Of a DNA stretch of 64,000 nucleotides, positions 31,901 to 43,063 are shown one piece after another (position 1 is the first letter of the stretch; each line of letters opens with the position of its first letter). Below the pieces are notes generated by a model, which worked only from the letters and a program-made list of their open reading frames with translations, was not told the origin of the DNA and did not search any database. The translations under genes were made by a program, and so were the position numbers. Where the stretch lies: the NCBI GenBank assembly GCA_900637675.1, contig LR134389.1, positions 1,240,001 to 1,304,000 of the forward strand, given 5' to 3'. The DNA is from Streptococcus equi subsp. equi (GTDB taxonomy: Bacteria; Bacillota; Bacilli; Lactobacillales; Streptococcaceae).

Positions 31901-33038
31901 CCAGAGCCAGTATGCCCTACTAGGGCAACCGTCTCCCCTTTATCAGCATGAATGGTAATATCAGATAAAACTGTCTTGCCATTTTCGTAAGCAAAATACA
32001 CCTTGGTAAAATCCACAGTACCATCTGTTAGCTCAATTGCTCGTGCTTTATCCGGCTCTGTCTGCGCCTCAAGCAGCTTCATTAGGCGCGTTCCTGTCGC
32101 TGTTGAGCGCTGAATATTAGGTAGCTGCCTAACCAGCATACTTAATAAATCAAACAAGCGCAGCAAATAATTGACGTAAATAAAGAGCTTACCAACTGTG
32201 ATGCCTGATCTCCCCTGCAAGAACTGGTAACCAATAACAGCCAAAATAGCGGCAATCATGCCATACTTTACCAATTCCGTCAGGGTCCATGAAGCAACTG
32301 ACTCTGCAAAAATAATCCTATCATCAGCTGTTTTCATCTGGTGGATCTGCTCTTCAAATTCCTCTAAGATCGTATCCTCTTGATGATAAAGCTGAATAAT
32401 AGAAACACCATTCATGGTTTCGTTGACTTGTGTGTTGACAGCGCTCCTAGCCTGATAAAAATCCTTCATTGGCTGGTCAGTCAAGCTTTTATACAGCCAT
32501 TGCATGCCATAAAAGAGTGGCATAATAAGCAGCAACAGCAAGCCTGACTTCACATCAAGGTAAATCATCACCACATAAATAAAAATAATTTGTGAAAGAC
32601 TGACAATAATTTGAGACAAAAGGTTATCATAAAATTGATTCTTCAGGGTTTCAGTATCATTAACAATCCTAGTTGCAATCTTTCCTGCAGGCTGATGATC
32701 AAAATAAGCTATCGGCAGCCTCTGCATGACATCAAAGGCTCGATTACGAAGATTAGCAACGATCCTATTAGAGGAATAAACCAGCATTCGATAAGAGATA
32801 TAACGCAAAACTGCTGTTATCACAATTAACAGCAAATACAGCAGGAGCAAGCGCTGAAAGCCTTCAATCGGTACCTCTTTTCCTCTAGCTATCGGAGTCA
32901 AGTAATGATCAATCGTTTGTTGCAACAATAAGGGAGCCATCTGACCTCCAGCTGTTGCCACTAGCAAAAGCCTATTGCCAGGGAAAAAGCCAAGGTCACA
33001 GCTTTAATTTCTTTTATTAATTTTATAAATAGGGTCAT
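31900..33038 (-). pseudogene. ABC exporter subunit B (BmrD/EfrB-like), truncated in Walker A by the ICE
   Basis: ATG 33038, one base after the stop of subunit A. The membrane domain (about six helices) is complete and the ATPase domain begins normally ('VYFAYENGKTVLSDITIHAD') but ends at 'VALVGHTGSG', where ICE sequence takes over before the Walker A lysine. The rest of the ATPase domain would lie beyond the left end of the ICE. A second lesion near the N-terminus (run of four at 32966-32969, five needed for 'AIGFLLVATAGG') also breaks the frame. No functional product is possible from this locus as it stands. Confidence 0.9.
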
Positions 33039-33039
33039 C

Positions 33040-34773
33040 TTAAACCTCCTGAGCCTGCTGACGCTGGTACTGTTCATAATACCAGCCCTTCTGAGCTAAA
33101 AGTTGTTGGGGCTGACCTTCCTCTACTATCTGCCCCTGATCCAGAACAATAACCCAATCGGCATGCTGAATCGCAGACAAGCGATGGCTAACAATAAGTG
33201 TTGTCTTTCCCTTTCTTTCGTCTTGAATGTGTCGAATAATATCAGTCTCTGTTCTAGCATCAACTGCCGACAGGGAATCATCTAAAATCAGCAAATCTGG
33301 CTGGGACAAAAAGGCTCTGGCAATCGAAATACGCTGCTTTTGACCTCCTGAAATAGACAGACCACGCTCTCCAATCTCAGTATCCAAGCCCTTTGCCATT
33401 CCTTGAACATCACGCGTAAAGGCCGCAGTTTCAATCGCCTCCAAGATTTCCTCAGTTGTAGCTGCCTTTTTCCCCATCGCAATGTTTTGAGCAACCGTTT
33501 TTGAAAACAGGATATGCTCCTGTGGCACATAGCCAATTTGACGCTCAAGTGATTGACGCTTATAATCCAAGACACTACGATGATTAATCATCAGCTGCCC
33601 CTGCCCAAGAGGGTATTGTCTCAAAAACTGCCTGACAAGGGTTGTTTTACCAGAGCCTGTTTTACCAACAATCCCTAAGGTTTGTCCCTTTTTCAGGGTT
33701 AAATTGATCTTTTCTAAGCTAGGCCTAGAACTATTGGCATAGGTAAAGCTATAGTCTATAAAAGCAATCTGATCAAAGCTCTCTAACTCAAGCTGGCCAT
33801 CAGGCTCCATATCATCACTTGTTTCGATGAGTTCATTAATCTTACCAAAAGAGGTCTTTCCTGTCTGATAAACCAAAATAAAGTCTGACAGCATGCCAAA
33901 GGGCTCCACCAAAGACACCAGATAAAGCTGCAGCGCAATGACTTGACCAAGTGTTACCTCTGAGCTTGCTATGAGCTGTAGGCCTACCATTAAAATGATT
34001 ACTGTACTAATGGCAATCATGACGCTGTAAAGAGGAAAGTACAAGGCACGATACTTGGCCACCTGATTCCATTTATCTGCCAAATTCTGAGTCTTTTGAG
34101 CAAAATGAAGTGCCAAATAATCTTTTTTACTGTAAGCACGCATCACTCTAATGCCCTCAACGGTTTCTAGTACCTCATCACTAAGGCTTGAAATCGCCTC
34201 ACGCGCCTCTTCAACCAAATGCTCTTGCTTTTTCGTCACACCATAGATCATCACCATCATAAGCAAAATCGGTACTATTCCTATCAAGGTCATTTTCCAA
34301 GAAATCAAAAACATGGTCGGAATAATAAAAGCAATCATACCACCAGCATATAGGATAATCATCAAGCCATAGCCGATAAGGTCCATAAGTGCTTCGACAT
34401 CTGTTGAAAAACGCGTGATCATGTCACCTGAGCGAAATTTCTCATAAAAAGGCGTTCTCATAAAAACAAGCTTTCGAAAGGCACGCTGCTGAATATCAAA
34501 CTTAAAATGAACTGCCTCCTGAAATAAATGAAGATGCCACAAATAAGCAACCCCATAAGACACTACTGCCGTAGCCAAAAGAATGATAACATGCCTCACC
34601 AATGCCCCTGAGCTTAGCTGATGCCTTGACATCAAATCAACCAAGTCTTGAATAACCCTTGTTGGTATCACAAGTGAGGCATCATATATCACTAAAGTCA
34701 TTGCAATAAGGATATAAATCCATTTCTTTTGCTTAATATGTTGAACAATTAAGGTCAGCATCATATCCTCCAT
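33040..34773 (-). CDS. ABC exporter subunit A (BmrC/EfrA-like half of a heterodimeric multidrug exporter)
   Basis: 577 residues, apparently intact. An N-terminal six-helix domain is followed by Walker A 'VGKTGSGKTTLVRQF' near 370, signature 'LSISGGQKQRISIARAF' and Walker B 'LLILDDSLSAVD'. The residue after Walker B is Asp instead of the catalytic Glu, as in the degenerate-site partner of heterodimeric exporters (BmrC, TM287). Its partner gene downstream is destroyed by the ICE, so the exporter is probably inactive. Expression is likely controlled by the leader peptide/terminator upstream. Confidence 0.92.
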   Translation of the reverse strand: MEDMMLTLIVQHIKQKKWIYILIAMTLVIYDASLVIPTRVIQDLVDLMSRHQLSSGALVRHVIILLATAVVSYGVAYLWHLHLFQEAVHFKFDIQQRAFRKLVFMRTPFYEKFRSGDMITRFSTDVEALMDLIGYGLMIILYAGGMIAFIIPTMFLISWKMTLIGIVPILLMMVMIYGVTKKQEHLVEEAREAISSLSDEVLETVEGIRVMRAYSKKDYLALHFAQKTQNLADKWNQVAKYRALYFPLYSVMIAISTVIILMVGLQLIASSEVTLGQVIALQLYLVSLVEPFGMLSDFILVYQTGKTSFGKINELIETSDDMEPDGQLELESFDQIAFIDYSFTYANSSRPSLEKINLTLKKGQTLGIVGKTGSGKTTLVRQFLRQYPLGQGQLMINHRSVLDYKRQSLERQIGYVPQEHILFSKTVAQNIAMGKKAATTEEILEAIETAAFTRDVQGMAKGLDTEIGERGLSISGGQKQRISIARAFLSQPDLLILDDSLSAVDARTETDIIRHIQDERKGKTTLIVSHRLSAIQHADWVIVLDQGQIVEEGQPQQLLAQKGWYYEQYQRQQAQEV

Positions 34774-34822
34774 TTCTGAACTAACCTATTTCAAGCTGTC
34801 TTAAAATAGGATTTTTGCACAC

Positions 34823-34860
34823 AAAAAGCCCGCAATAAGATATCCTTCCTACCGCGGGCT
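34823..34860 (-). terminator. Attenuator terminator in the leader of the ABC exporter operon
   Basis: Perfect 7-bp GC-rich arms (AGCCCGC at 34827-34833 and GCGGGCT at 34854-34860) followed by TTTT on the minus strand. It lies after a short leader ORF and before the first ABC gene, with no gene needing termination upstream, so it is best read as an attenuator. Confidence 0.75.
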
Positions 34861-34892
34861 CTACTATTTCTATTTAGTGAAACTAAAAGAAA

Positions 34893-34958
34893 CTAACTGT
34901 TTTGGTTAGAAAGGAGACTATCGTAATAATGGTTAAATAGTTGAATGAAACGGATCAT
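34893..34958 (-). CDS. 21-codon leader peptide of the ABC exporter operon
   Basis: ATG 34958 to TAG 34893, product beginning MIRFIQLFNHYY, with a strong AAAGGAGA ribosome site. It lies between a good promoter and the attenuator hairpin. In B. subtilis the homologous bmrCD exporter genes follow the leader gene bmrB, whose slowed translation under ribosome-targeting antibiotics relieves termination. The arrangement here is the same, although the peptides are not clearly related in sequence. Confidence 0.65.
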   Translation of the reverse strand: MIRFIQLFNHYYDSLLSNQNS

Positions 34959-34991
34959 TATTAATTTCTCCTTTCTTTTAATCTGCCTAAC

Positions 34992-35020
34992 ATCTTATCA
35001 TAGAATACTGGGCTTGTAAA
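34992..35020 (-). promoter_or_regulatory. Promoter of the ABC exporter operon
   Basis: Minus-strand -35 TTTACA (35015-35020), 17-base spacer, -10 TAAGAT (34992-34997) with an upstream TG giving an extended -10. It lies about 35 bases before the leader-peptide start. Confidence 0.65.
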
Positions 35021-35143
35021 GCCTTTTTTGGATAGTTCTTCTATTTTTTTACAAAAAACGCTTCCAATGTTTGCATTTTAAACGTTTTCAGTGATTAGCA
35101 AACGCTATCGTTGAATTTTTGTTAGCTTTTTTATTAATTTTTG

Positions 35144-35172
35144 TTGAATTCTCATTTAAATAATAGTACACT
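35144..35172 (+). promoter_or_regulatory. Likely promoter of the 5'-nucleotidase gene
   Basis: -35 TTGAAT (35144-35149), 17-base spacer and -10 TACACT (35167-35172), 38 bases before the ATG. The -10 is imperfect. An AGGAG ribosome site is at 35200-35204. Confidence 0.45.
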
Positions 35173-35209
35173 TAACTTGTGACAATACTTTAAACTTTTA
35201 GGAGCGTTT

Positions 35210-37216
35210 ATGAAAAAGCATTTTGTTTTAAAAAGTAGTGTTCTTGGTGTCTTTGCCGGAGTTTCTATGCTAGTAACCGGCGTGCAGGCCGATCAGGTAG
35301 ACGTGCAATTTCTTGGTGTCAATGACTTTCATGGTGCCTTAGACACAACCGGCTCTGCCTACATGCCAGAAGGAAAGGTATCTAACGCTGGTACCGCAGC
35401 ACAATTAGCTGCTTATCTGGACGATGCAGAGGCTGACTTTAAGCAAACAAGCCCAGATGGGACAAGCATTCGTGTTCAACCAGGAGATATGGTCGGAGCT
35501 AGTCCTGCTAATTCTGGACTATTACAGGACGAGCCAACGGTTAAGGTATTCAACCAGATGGGCTTTGAATACGGAACCCTTGGGAATCACGAATTCGATG
35601 AGGGCTTAGCTGAATTCAACCGTATCATGACAGGCACTGCACCTGCTGAAGACTCAGCTATCAACGACATTACTAAGCAATACGAGCATGAAGCTTCAAA
35701 TCAAACCCTTGTCATTGCAAATGTCGTTGACAAGGAGACCAACACGATTCCTTTTGGCTGGAAGCCTTATGCTGTCAAAGAAGTCCCAGTTAATGATAAG
35801 TCAGTCAAGGTGGGCTTTATCGGTGTTGTGACAACAGAAATTCCAAACCTTGTCCTAAAACAAAATTATGAACAATATGATTACCTAGACTCTGCAGAAA
35901 CCATCGTTAAATATGCTAAAGAGCTCCAAGAGCAGCAGGTCAATGCGATTGTTGTCCTAGCTCATATCCCAGCAACAAGTGATAACGGGGTAGTTCATGA
36001 TGAGATGGCAGCAGTTATGGAAAAGGTTAACCAGCTTTATCCTGAGCATAGTGTGGATATTGTCTTTGCTGGTCACAACCACCAATACACCAACGGTACC
36101 ATTGGCACAACACGTGTCGTTCAGGCTGTTTCACAGGGGAAAGCCTATGCAGATGTTCGTGGAACACTAGACACTGACCTCAATGATTTTGTAGCCACTC
36201 CTGAAGCAAAGGTCATTGCCGTTGCTCCTGGCATAAAAACAGGCAATGCCGACATTCAAGCCATTGTTGATCAAGCCAATGACATTGTCAAAACCGTTAC
36301 CGAGCTAAAGATCGGTACAGCAGCTACCTCTTCAACGATTTCTAAAACAGAAAACGAAGACAAGGAATCTCCTGTTGGCAATTTGATAACAACTGCCCAA
36401 TTAACCATTGGTAGAAAAACCTTCCCTCATGTTGATTTTGCCATGACAAATAATGGCGGTATTCGCGCTGACTTGGTGGTCAAAGAGGATCAAACCATTA
36501 CCTGGGGAGCTGCACAGGCTGTTCAACCATTTGGCAATATTCTTCAGGTCGTTCAAATGACTGGCCAACAAATCTATGATGTCTTGAACCAACAATACGA
36601 TGAAGACCAAAAATACTTCCTTCAAATGTCTGGACTCAAATACACTTATACAGCTAATGAGGCTAACGATCCTTCAACACCGTTTAAGGTAGTAAAGGCT
36701 TATAAAGATAATGGTGAAGAAATTGATCCAGCAGCTCAATACACCCTAATCATCAACGACTTCCTATATGGCGGTGGTGATGGCTTCTCCGTCTTTAAGG
36801 ACGCTAAGCTACTAGGAGCCATTAATCCTGATACTGAGGTCTTTATCGAATACATCAAGGACCTTGAAGCAGCTGGAAAGACTGTAAGTGCTGGTATTAA
36901 CGGTGTGAAAACCTATGTCACTGCCAGTCTTGAAGGCTCTACTCAAAGTGATCATACCGGCAAGCACGAGATCATCAACCGCGTCTTTAAGAATCGTGAG
37001 GGCAAGGTGCTTGCTACTGAGCTTGTCTCTGACCTATTTACGCCTGCTCAAAATGCTAATCCTGCCACAAGCATCAAGCCTCTAGCAGCTAAAAAGCAAG
37101 CTAATGCTGCCTTACCAGCAACAGGAACAAGCCAGCATTCTGCTGCTGCCATGACAATCCTAGGACTACTAACCTTAACTGGTACTAGCCTTTTCAAGAA
37201 AAAGGAAGGCCAATAA
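35210..37216 (+). CDS. Cell-wall-anchored 5'-nucleotidase (adenosine synthase type)
   Basis: 668 residues. Signal peptide 1-27; metallophosphatase domain with 'VNDFHGA' near 37, 'GNHEFDEG' near 125 and 'AGHNHQY' near 288; then the C-terminal nucleotidase domain with 'NNGGIRADL' and 'YGGGDGF'. The C-terminus has the sortase signal LPATG near 633, a hydrophobic helix and a KKKEG tail. Proteins of this type in S. pyogenes (S5nA) and S. equi turn AMP/dAMP into adenosine and deoxyadenosine, which dampen phagocytes. It is the only large plus-strand gene here, with its own promoter and terminator, and its GC is clearly higher than the ICE. Confidence 0.95.
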   Translation: MKKHFVLKSSVLGVFAGVSMLVTGVQADQVDVQFLGVNDFHGALDTTGSAYMPEGKVSNAGTAAQLAAYLDDAEADFKQTSPDGTSIRVQPGDMVGASPANSGLLQDEPTVKVFNQMGFEYGTLGNHEFDEGLAEFNRIMTGTAPAEDSAINDITKQYEHEASNQTLVIANVVDKETNTIPFGWKPYAVKEVPVNDKSVKVGFIGVVTTEIPNLVLKQNYEQYDYLDSAETIVKYAKELQEQQVNAIVVLAHIPATSDNGVVHDEMAAVMEKVNQLYPEHSVDIVFAGHNHQYTNGTIGTTRVVQAVSQGKAYADVRGTLDTDLNDFVATPEAKVIAVAPGIKTGNADIQAIVDQANDIVKTVTELKIGTAATSSTISKTENEDKESPVGNLITTAQLTIGRKTFPHVDFAMTNNGGIRADLVVKEDQTITWGAAQAVQPFGNILQVVQMTGQQIYDVLNQQYDEDQKYFLQMSGLKYTYTANEANDPSTPFKVVKAYKDNGEEIDPAAQYTLIINDFLYGGGDGFSVFKDAKLLGAINPDTEVFIEYIKDLEAAGKTVSAGINGVKTYVTASLEGSTQSDHTGKHEIINRVFKNREGKVLATELVSDLFTPAQNANPATSIKPLAAKKQANAALPATGTSQHSAAAMTILGLLTLTGTSLFKKKEGQ

Positions 37217-37240
37217 AATCGTCCTAGCCATAACAGCAAT

Positions 37241-37275
37241 AACCGACTGTATCTTAAGCATACAGCCGGTTTTCT
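37241..37275 (+). terminator. Terminator of the 5'-nucleotidase gene
   Basis: Arms 37241-37252 and 37260-37271 pair over 12 bases with one G-T (AACCGACTGTAT / ATACAGCCGGTT), followed by TTTCT on the plus strand. Confidence 0.8.
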
Positions 37276-37324
37276 GATTTATGTGACGTTTATTTGTTTC
37301 GCACCTGTTGAGCAAGACAAATAA

Positions 37325-37400
37325 ACCACCCATCTATGGACTGCCCTCATTCGTTAGATTTTCTGTCTAACTTTTGGGGTGCAGTTCACTAACGGGTGGT
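37325..37400 (-). terminator. Long hairpin after def containing an IS-end remnant in its loop
   Basis: Outer arms ACCACCC (37325-37331) and GGGTGGT (37394-37400) extend to an imperfect 19-bp stem that closes with ACTG/CAGT. Inside, 37354-37384 matches the right end of the complete IS (49036-49066) almost base for base (TAGATTTTCTGTCTAAC then TTTTGGGGTGC). It sits just after the deformylase stop and probably serves as its terminator, with a T-rich tail on the minus strand. Confidence 0.6.
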
Positions 37401-37406
37401 CATGAT

Positions 37407-37817
37407 TTAAATCAATATGCCCTCCAGATGATCCAGCTCATGCTGGCAGATTTGTGCAGGCAGGCCTGTCAATCTCAGGGATTTCTTGTGCCAATGTGCA
37501 TCAAGGTAATCAACCTTGATCTCCTGATAACGCTTTGTCTTACGTTGGCCGATTAGTGATAGGCAGGATTCCTCTGCCTCAAACGCTTCACGCTTAGCAA
37601 TTAATACAGGATTAAACATCACCAAATCCACAAAGCCCATGCTAATAATAATAACCCTCTTGTTTTCCCCTATCATATTAGCAGCCAGCCCCAGGCAGCT
37701 ATCACGATAATAAGCTAAGGTATCCTGCAGGTCTTGACCAATCCAAAGGTCCTTTTTCGTTGCTGGCTGTGCTTTTTGCTGCAAGAAAAAGGTGTCCTTC
37801 ACGATTTTTTTGATCAT
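37407..37817 (-). CDS. def: Peptide deformylase family protein with altered motif 1
   Basis: 136 residues. Motif 2 'EESCLSL' supplies the metal-binding Cys and motif 3 'CQHELDHLEG' the HExxH-like zinc/iron site. Motif 1 reads 'GLAANMIG' where active deformylases have GxxAPQxG, so the catalytic glutamine is replaced by methionine. It is shorter than main-line Def (about 200). Streptococci often carry such a second, divergent deformylase beside the essential one. Activity is doubtful. Confidence 0.82.
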   Translation of the reverse strand: MIKKIVKDTFFLQQKAQPATKKDLWIGQDLQDTLAYYRDSCLGLAANMIGENKRVIIISMGFVDLVMFNPVLIAKREAFEAEESCLSLIGQRKTKRYQEIKVDYLDAHWHKKSLRLTGLPAQICQHELDHLEGILI

Positions 37818-37948
37818 CAGCTTCTCCTTGATTCATTGCTCTAATCGGCATGCATTGTCTAGATGACCGATCGTATATCTTAACGTCATTGAGCTAAGAT
37901 TAATGTGCTAACCCTACTGATATATTCAGCATATACCAGCCACAGCTC

Positions 37949-39322
<1,374 letters not shown>

Positions 39323-39405
39323 CTATTTTAAGTATAGTCAATATTATAAATTTTCTGAATTTTGATGTCAAGCTTTTACTATGATCTAAAGCAAATTAAA
39401 AGAGC

Positions 39406-39426
39406 CTTGGAACGATTCATTCCAAG
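39406..39426 (-). terminator. Terminator of the second ABC exporter operon
   Basis: Perfect 7-bp arms (CTTGGAA / TTCCAAG), followed on the minus strand by GCTCTTTTAA. It lies about 15 bases after the last ABC gene. Confidence 0.7.
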
Positions 39427-39438
39427 ACCCTAAGCTTT

Positions 39439-41215
39439 TTAAGACTGACTGGTCTTAAATTGGCTATGATAAAGCTCATAATAGAAGCCCTTAGCAGCTA
39501 ATAGGCTGTCATGATTCCCCTGCTCGATAATCTGACCATCTTTTAGAACTAAAATCTTATCCGCCTCTTGAATGGTTGATAAGCGGTGAGCAATAACAAA
39601 GCTAGTCCTGCCAACCATTAATCGCTTCATCGCCTTTTGAATCAAAAGCTCTAAACGTGTATCAACAGACGAGGTGGCCTCATCTAGGATTAGCAGCTTT
39701 GGATCTGCTAAGAGAGCTCGAGCAATGGTCAGCAGCTGCTTTTGCCCCAGGGAAATATTGCTAGATTCCTGATTCATCACCATATGATAGCCACCTGGCA
39801 ATGTCCTAATGAAATGATCAACATTGGCAGCCTTAGCAGCCTCAATTATTTGTTCATCAGTCGCCTCTAAATGACCAAAGCGCAAGTTTTCCTGAATGCT
39901 GCCCTCAAAGAGCCAAGCGTCCTGCAGCACCATACCAAACTGACGCCTATAGGCTTGACGTGACAACTGACGAATGTCCTGACCATCAACTGTGATAGAG
40001 CCCTCATTCACATCATAAAACCGCATTAATAAATTAATCAGGGTGGTCTTGCCGGCTCCTGTCGGACCAACGATAGCTACCATCTCACCAGGCTTAACCT
40101 CTAAATTGAAATTTCTAATCAGAGGATTGTCTGCTGTATAGCTAAAATCAACCTGATTAAAGGACACCTGACCTGTTAAATCATGTTCTAAATGCTCTTG
40201 GGCAATAGTCAATTCATCTGCCTCATCAAGCACTGCAAAGATACGTTCTAAGGATGACTTGGCACTTTGCAGTGGACCAGCCAGCTGTGTTATGGTCTGA
40301 ATAGGCTGACTGATTTGCCAAATGTACTGAACAAAGGCTTGCATGTTTGTTCCCGATTGTCAGGCGGCCTGCTATCACCTGTAAGCCAGCGATTAAGGCA
40401 ACAATCATGTAAACAGAATCTGAAATAAAATGCAGAACTGGCATCATGATCCCAGAAATAAAGCTGGCCTTAAAGCCTACTTCTTGTAATCGCTCAGTGA
40501 TCTGGTGAAATTCCTCCTTTGAGGCTTCTTCACGACCATACAGTTTTAAAATATTAAAGCCGGTCAAATTTTCCTGCACAAAGCCATTCATTTCTCCCAA
40601 AATATTAGCCTGCGCTTTAAAATAAGGCTGTGATTTTTTTAAAACAAATCGAGAAGCAGCATATATCAACGGGATAGCGATAATCACAACAGAGGCTAGG
40701 GGGGCATTAATATACAAGACCATGCCAACCACCAAAATAAGGGTAAAAAAGGCGTTAACAATCTGTAAAAAGGACTGCTGTAAGGCATTAGAGACTGTCT
40801 CAACATCAGAGGTAAACCGGCCTAGCATATCGCCGAACTGATGCTTATCAAAATAAGACACAGGGATACGATTAATTTTTTGACTGAGGTCTCGACGAAG
40901 ATCACAAATGCTTGATTGCACAGCCCTTGTCATAAAATAGTTTGAACCATAAGAGCCTAACTCGTAAACAAGGGCCCTAATGATATAGAGAGCTAAAAGA
41001 AAGGCGATATAGGTTTTATTAATGCCTGCACCAGAGACTCCCTTTGCTATGTCTAATAGGTTTGCAGATAGCTCTGTTATCACCAAGCCAAGAACAAAGG
41101 GCTCTAAGACACTCATCACAGCACTGACTATTTTTAAAATAATGGCAGTTATTAGTGAGAGCCTATAGGCACTAAGGTAGGTCCAAATTCTTCTAAACAC
41201 ATGCTTTTCAGTCAT
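39439..41215 (-). pseudogene. ABC exporter subunit with canonical ATPase site, broken by a 4-bp duplication
   Basis: Open pieces 40226-41215 and 39439-40344 are one ABC exporter half. The first encodes the six-helix membrane domain, the second the ATPase: Walker A 'VGPTGAGKTTLINLL', signature 'NISLGQKQLLTIARAL', Walker B 'LLILDEATSSVD' with the normal catalytic Glu. They are separated at about 40,346, where AACA is tandemly duplicated within 'TIGNMQAFVQYIW'. Removing one copy restores the frame and a protein of about 590 residues. A duplicated tetramer is not a homopolymer error, so the lesion is probably real. It follows its partner gene by a start/stop overlap. Confidence 0.88.
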
Positions 41216-42959
41216 TAATCCCCCTCCTCTTTTGTCATGTCTTCCTTGTTTAGCTGAGAATTGGCAATTTCACGATAGATGGCATTGCTTGTAAGCAATT
41301 CCTCATGTGTACCTCGGCCAACAATTTCTCCCTGATCCAAGACAATGATTTGATCAGCATCCATAATCGTGCCCACCCTTTGAGCCACAATTAAGACCGT
41401 TGCATCTTGTGTCACCTCTTTCAGCCGTCTGCGTAATTCAGCATCTGTCTTGTAATCTAGGGCAGAAAAGGAATCGTCAAAGATATAGATGTCTGGCTGC
41501 TTGACCACTGCTCTGGCAATAGACAGGCGCTGCTTTTGCCCTCCTGATAGATTACTGCCGGCCTCAGCTAGATGGGTTTGATAGCCCTTTTCACGACTGG
41601 TAATAAAGTCCTTCGCTTGGGAAACCTCTGTTGCCTGCTCAAGCTCACTGTGGCTGGCATCTGACTTACCATATTTTAGGTTTTCCTCAATGGTTCCTGT
41701 AAATAGCAGGGCTTTTTGAGGAATAAAGCCGATTTTAGAACGCAGCGCTTTTAATTGATAATCCCTGACATCAATGCCATCAACCAAGATTCTCCCTAAG
41801 GTCACGTCATAAAATCGTGGGATCAGATTAACCAAAGATGATTTTCCTGAACCTGTCGAGCCGATAAAAGCAATGGTCTCTCCAGGCCTAGTCTTAAATG
41901 AGATGTTATGTAAAACTGGACTTTCCGTTTCACCCGGATAGGCAAAGGTCACGTTATCAAATTCTAGATAACCACGTGTTGTGAACGCTGTTATACCATC
42001 TTCATTTTTAGAAATCGAAATCGGCATATCCAGCACTTCCTTGATACGCTTGCTTGACACTGCTGTTTTAGGGTACATGGTAAAGAGGTTGGCAAACATT
42101 AAAAATGAAAAAAGAGCATGAAAGCTATATTCGATAAAGGCCACCAAATCACCAATCTTAAACTGCCCCCTTGCCAAGGGATCCAAGGCAAACCAGACGA
42201 TCCCCACAATCATAGCAATGATAATTTGCACAAATAAGGGCTCTGTTAAGCCTGTCAAGGTAAATAGTCGCTTTGAGATTCCAGAATAGTGATCATTGCG
42301 CTTATTGAAGCGCTCTTCTTGAAAGTCTTCTCTTGCAAAGGCTCGAATAACTCTCAGACCTGTCAGGTTTTCACGCACCAATTGGTTAATACGATCAAGG
42401 CTCTCCTGCTGCTTTTCTGATAAGGGTCTTGTCTTTATCGCAACATAAAGCACCACAATAACTAAAAAAGGCATGGCAACAGCCACAATCCAAGCCAATG
42501 ATGGACTGGTTAAAAAGATCATCACCACTGAAAAGATCATCATCAAAGGAGTTACGACACCCAGCCTCAAGGACATTTCAGCAAATTGCATCAAAACAAA
42601 GGCATCATTTGTTATCCGAGTAACCAGGGAGGCTATGCCAATTTTTCATATTCCGAATGCGAATAATCCTGCAAGCAGCTATACATGTCATTACGTAAAT
42701 CCTTGATCATGTTGGTGGTTAGCTTACCCGAAGCATAGGATAAAATCACCCGTCCAATGACACCTAAAAGTACGATAATAAACATCATCAGAGCCCAAAA
42801 ATAAAGAGCCCTTTGATCCTGCTGCATAACGCCTTGATCAATCATACGAGCCAATATTGTTGGTAGCCCCAGATTGACCAGAACAAATAACAAGCCACCC
42901 ACAATATCGAAACAAATCCATTTAGGTCTTGTTTTTAAATAGGACCAAATTAAAGCCAT
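41215..42959 (-). CDS. ABC exporter subunit with degenerate ATPase site, frameshifted near residue 107
   Basis: Pieces 42633-42959 and 41215-42594 join into one protein of about 580 residues if one base is added to the T/A run 42642-42646 ('EYEKIGIASLVTRITND'). Six membrane helices are followed by Walker A 'GSTGSGKSSLVNLI', signature 'NLSGGQKQRLSIARAV' and Walker B 'IYIFDDSFSALD', again with Asp in place of the catalytic Glu. With the downstream gene it forms a heterodimeric exporter pair, a type often linked to multidrug or lipid export. The substrate is not evident. Confidence 0.87.
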
Positions 42960-42986
42960 TCATTTCCTCCCAAATAATAGTGATAT

Positions 42987-43012
42987 GAAAAGAAGCGCAA
43001 GCTAGCACTTCT
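42987..43012 (-). terminator. Terminator of the ABC-F/cca unit
   Basis: Arms AGAAGCGC (42991-42998) and GCACTTCT (43005-43012) pair over 8 bases with one G-T, followed by TTTT on the minus strand, about 50 bases after the ABC-F stop. Confidence 0.65.
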
Positions 43013-43063
43013 TTTTGTCTATAACTAGTTTAACACAAAAATATGAAATTGACACATAATTAA

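Noticed and set aside
36401..36625. Antisense ORF within the 5'-nucleotidase gene
   Set aside because: It lies opposite a strongly conserved coding region and has no initiation signals.
37325..37400. A CRISPR or tRNA-like structure
   Set aside because: The long hairpin is explained by terminator arms around an IS end; there is no repeat-spacer periodicity and no tRNA features.
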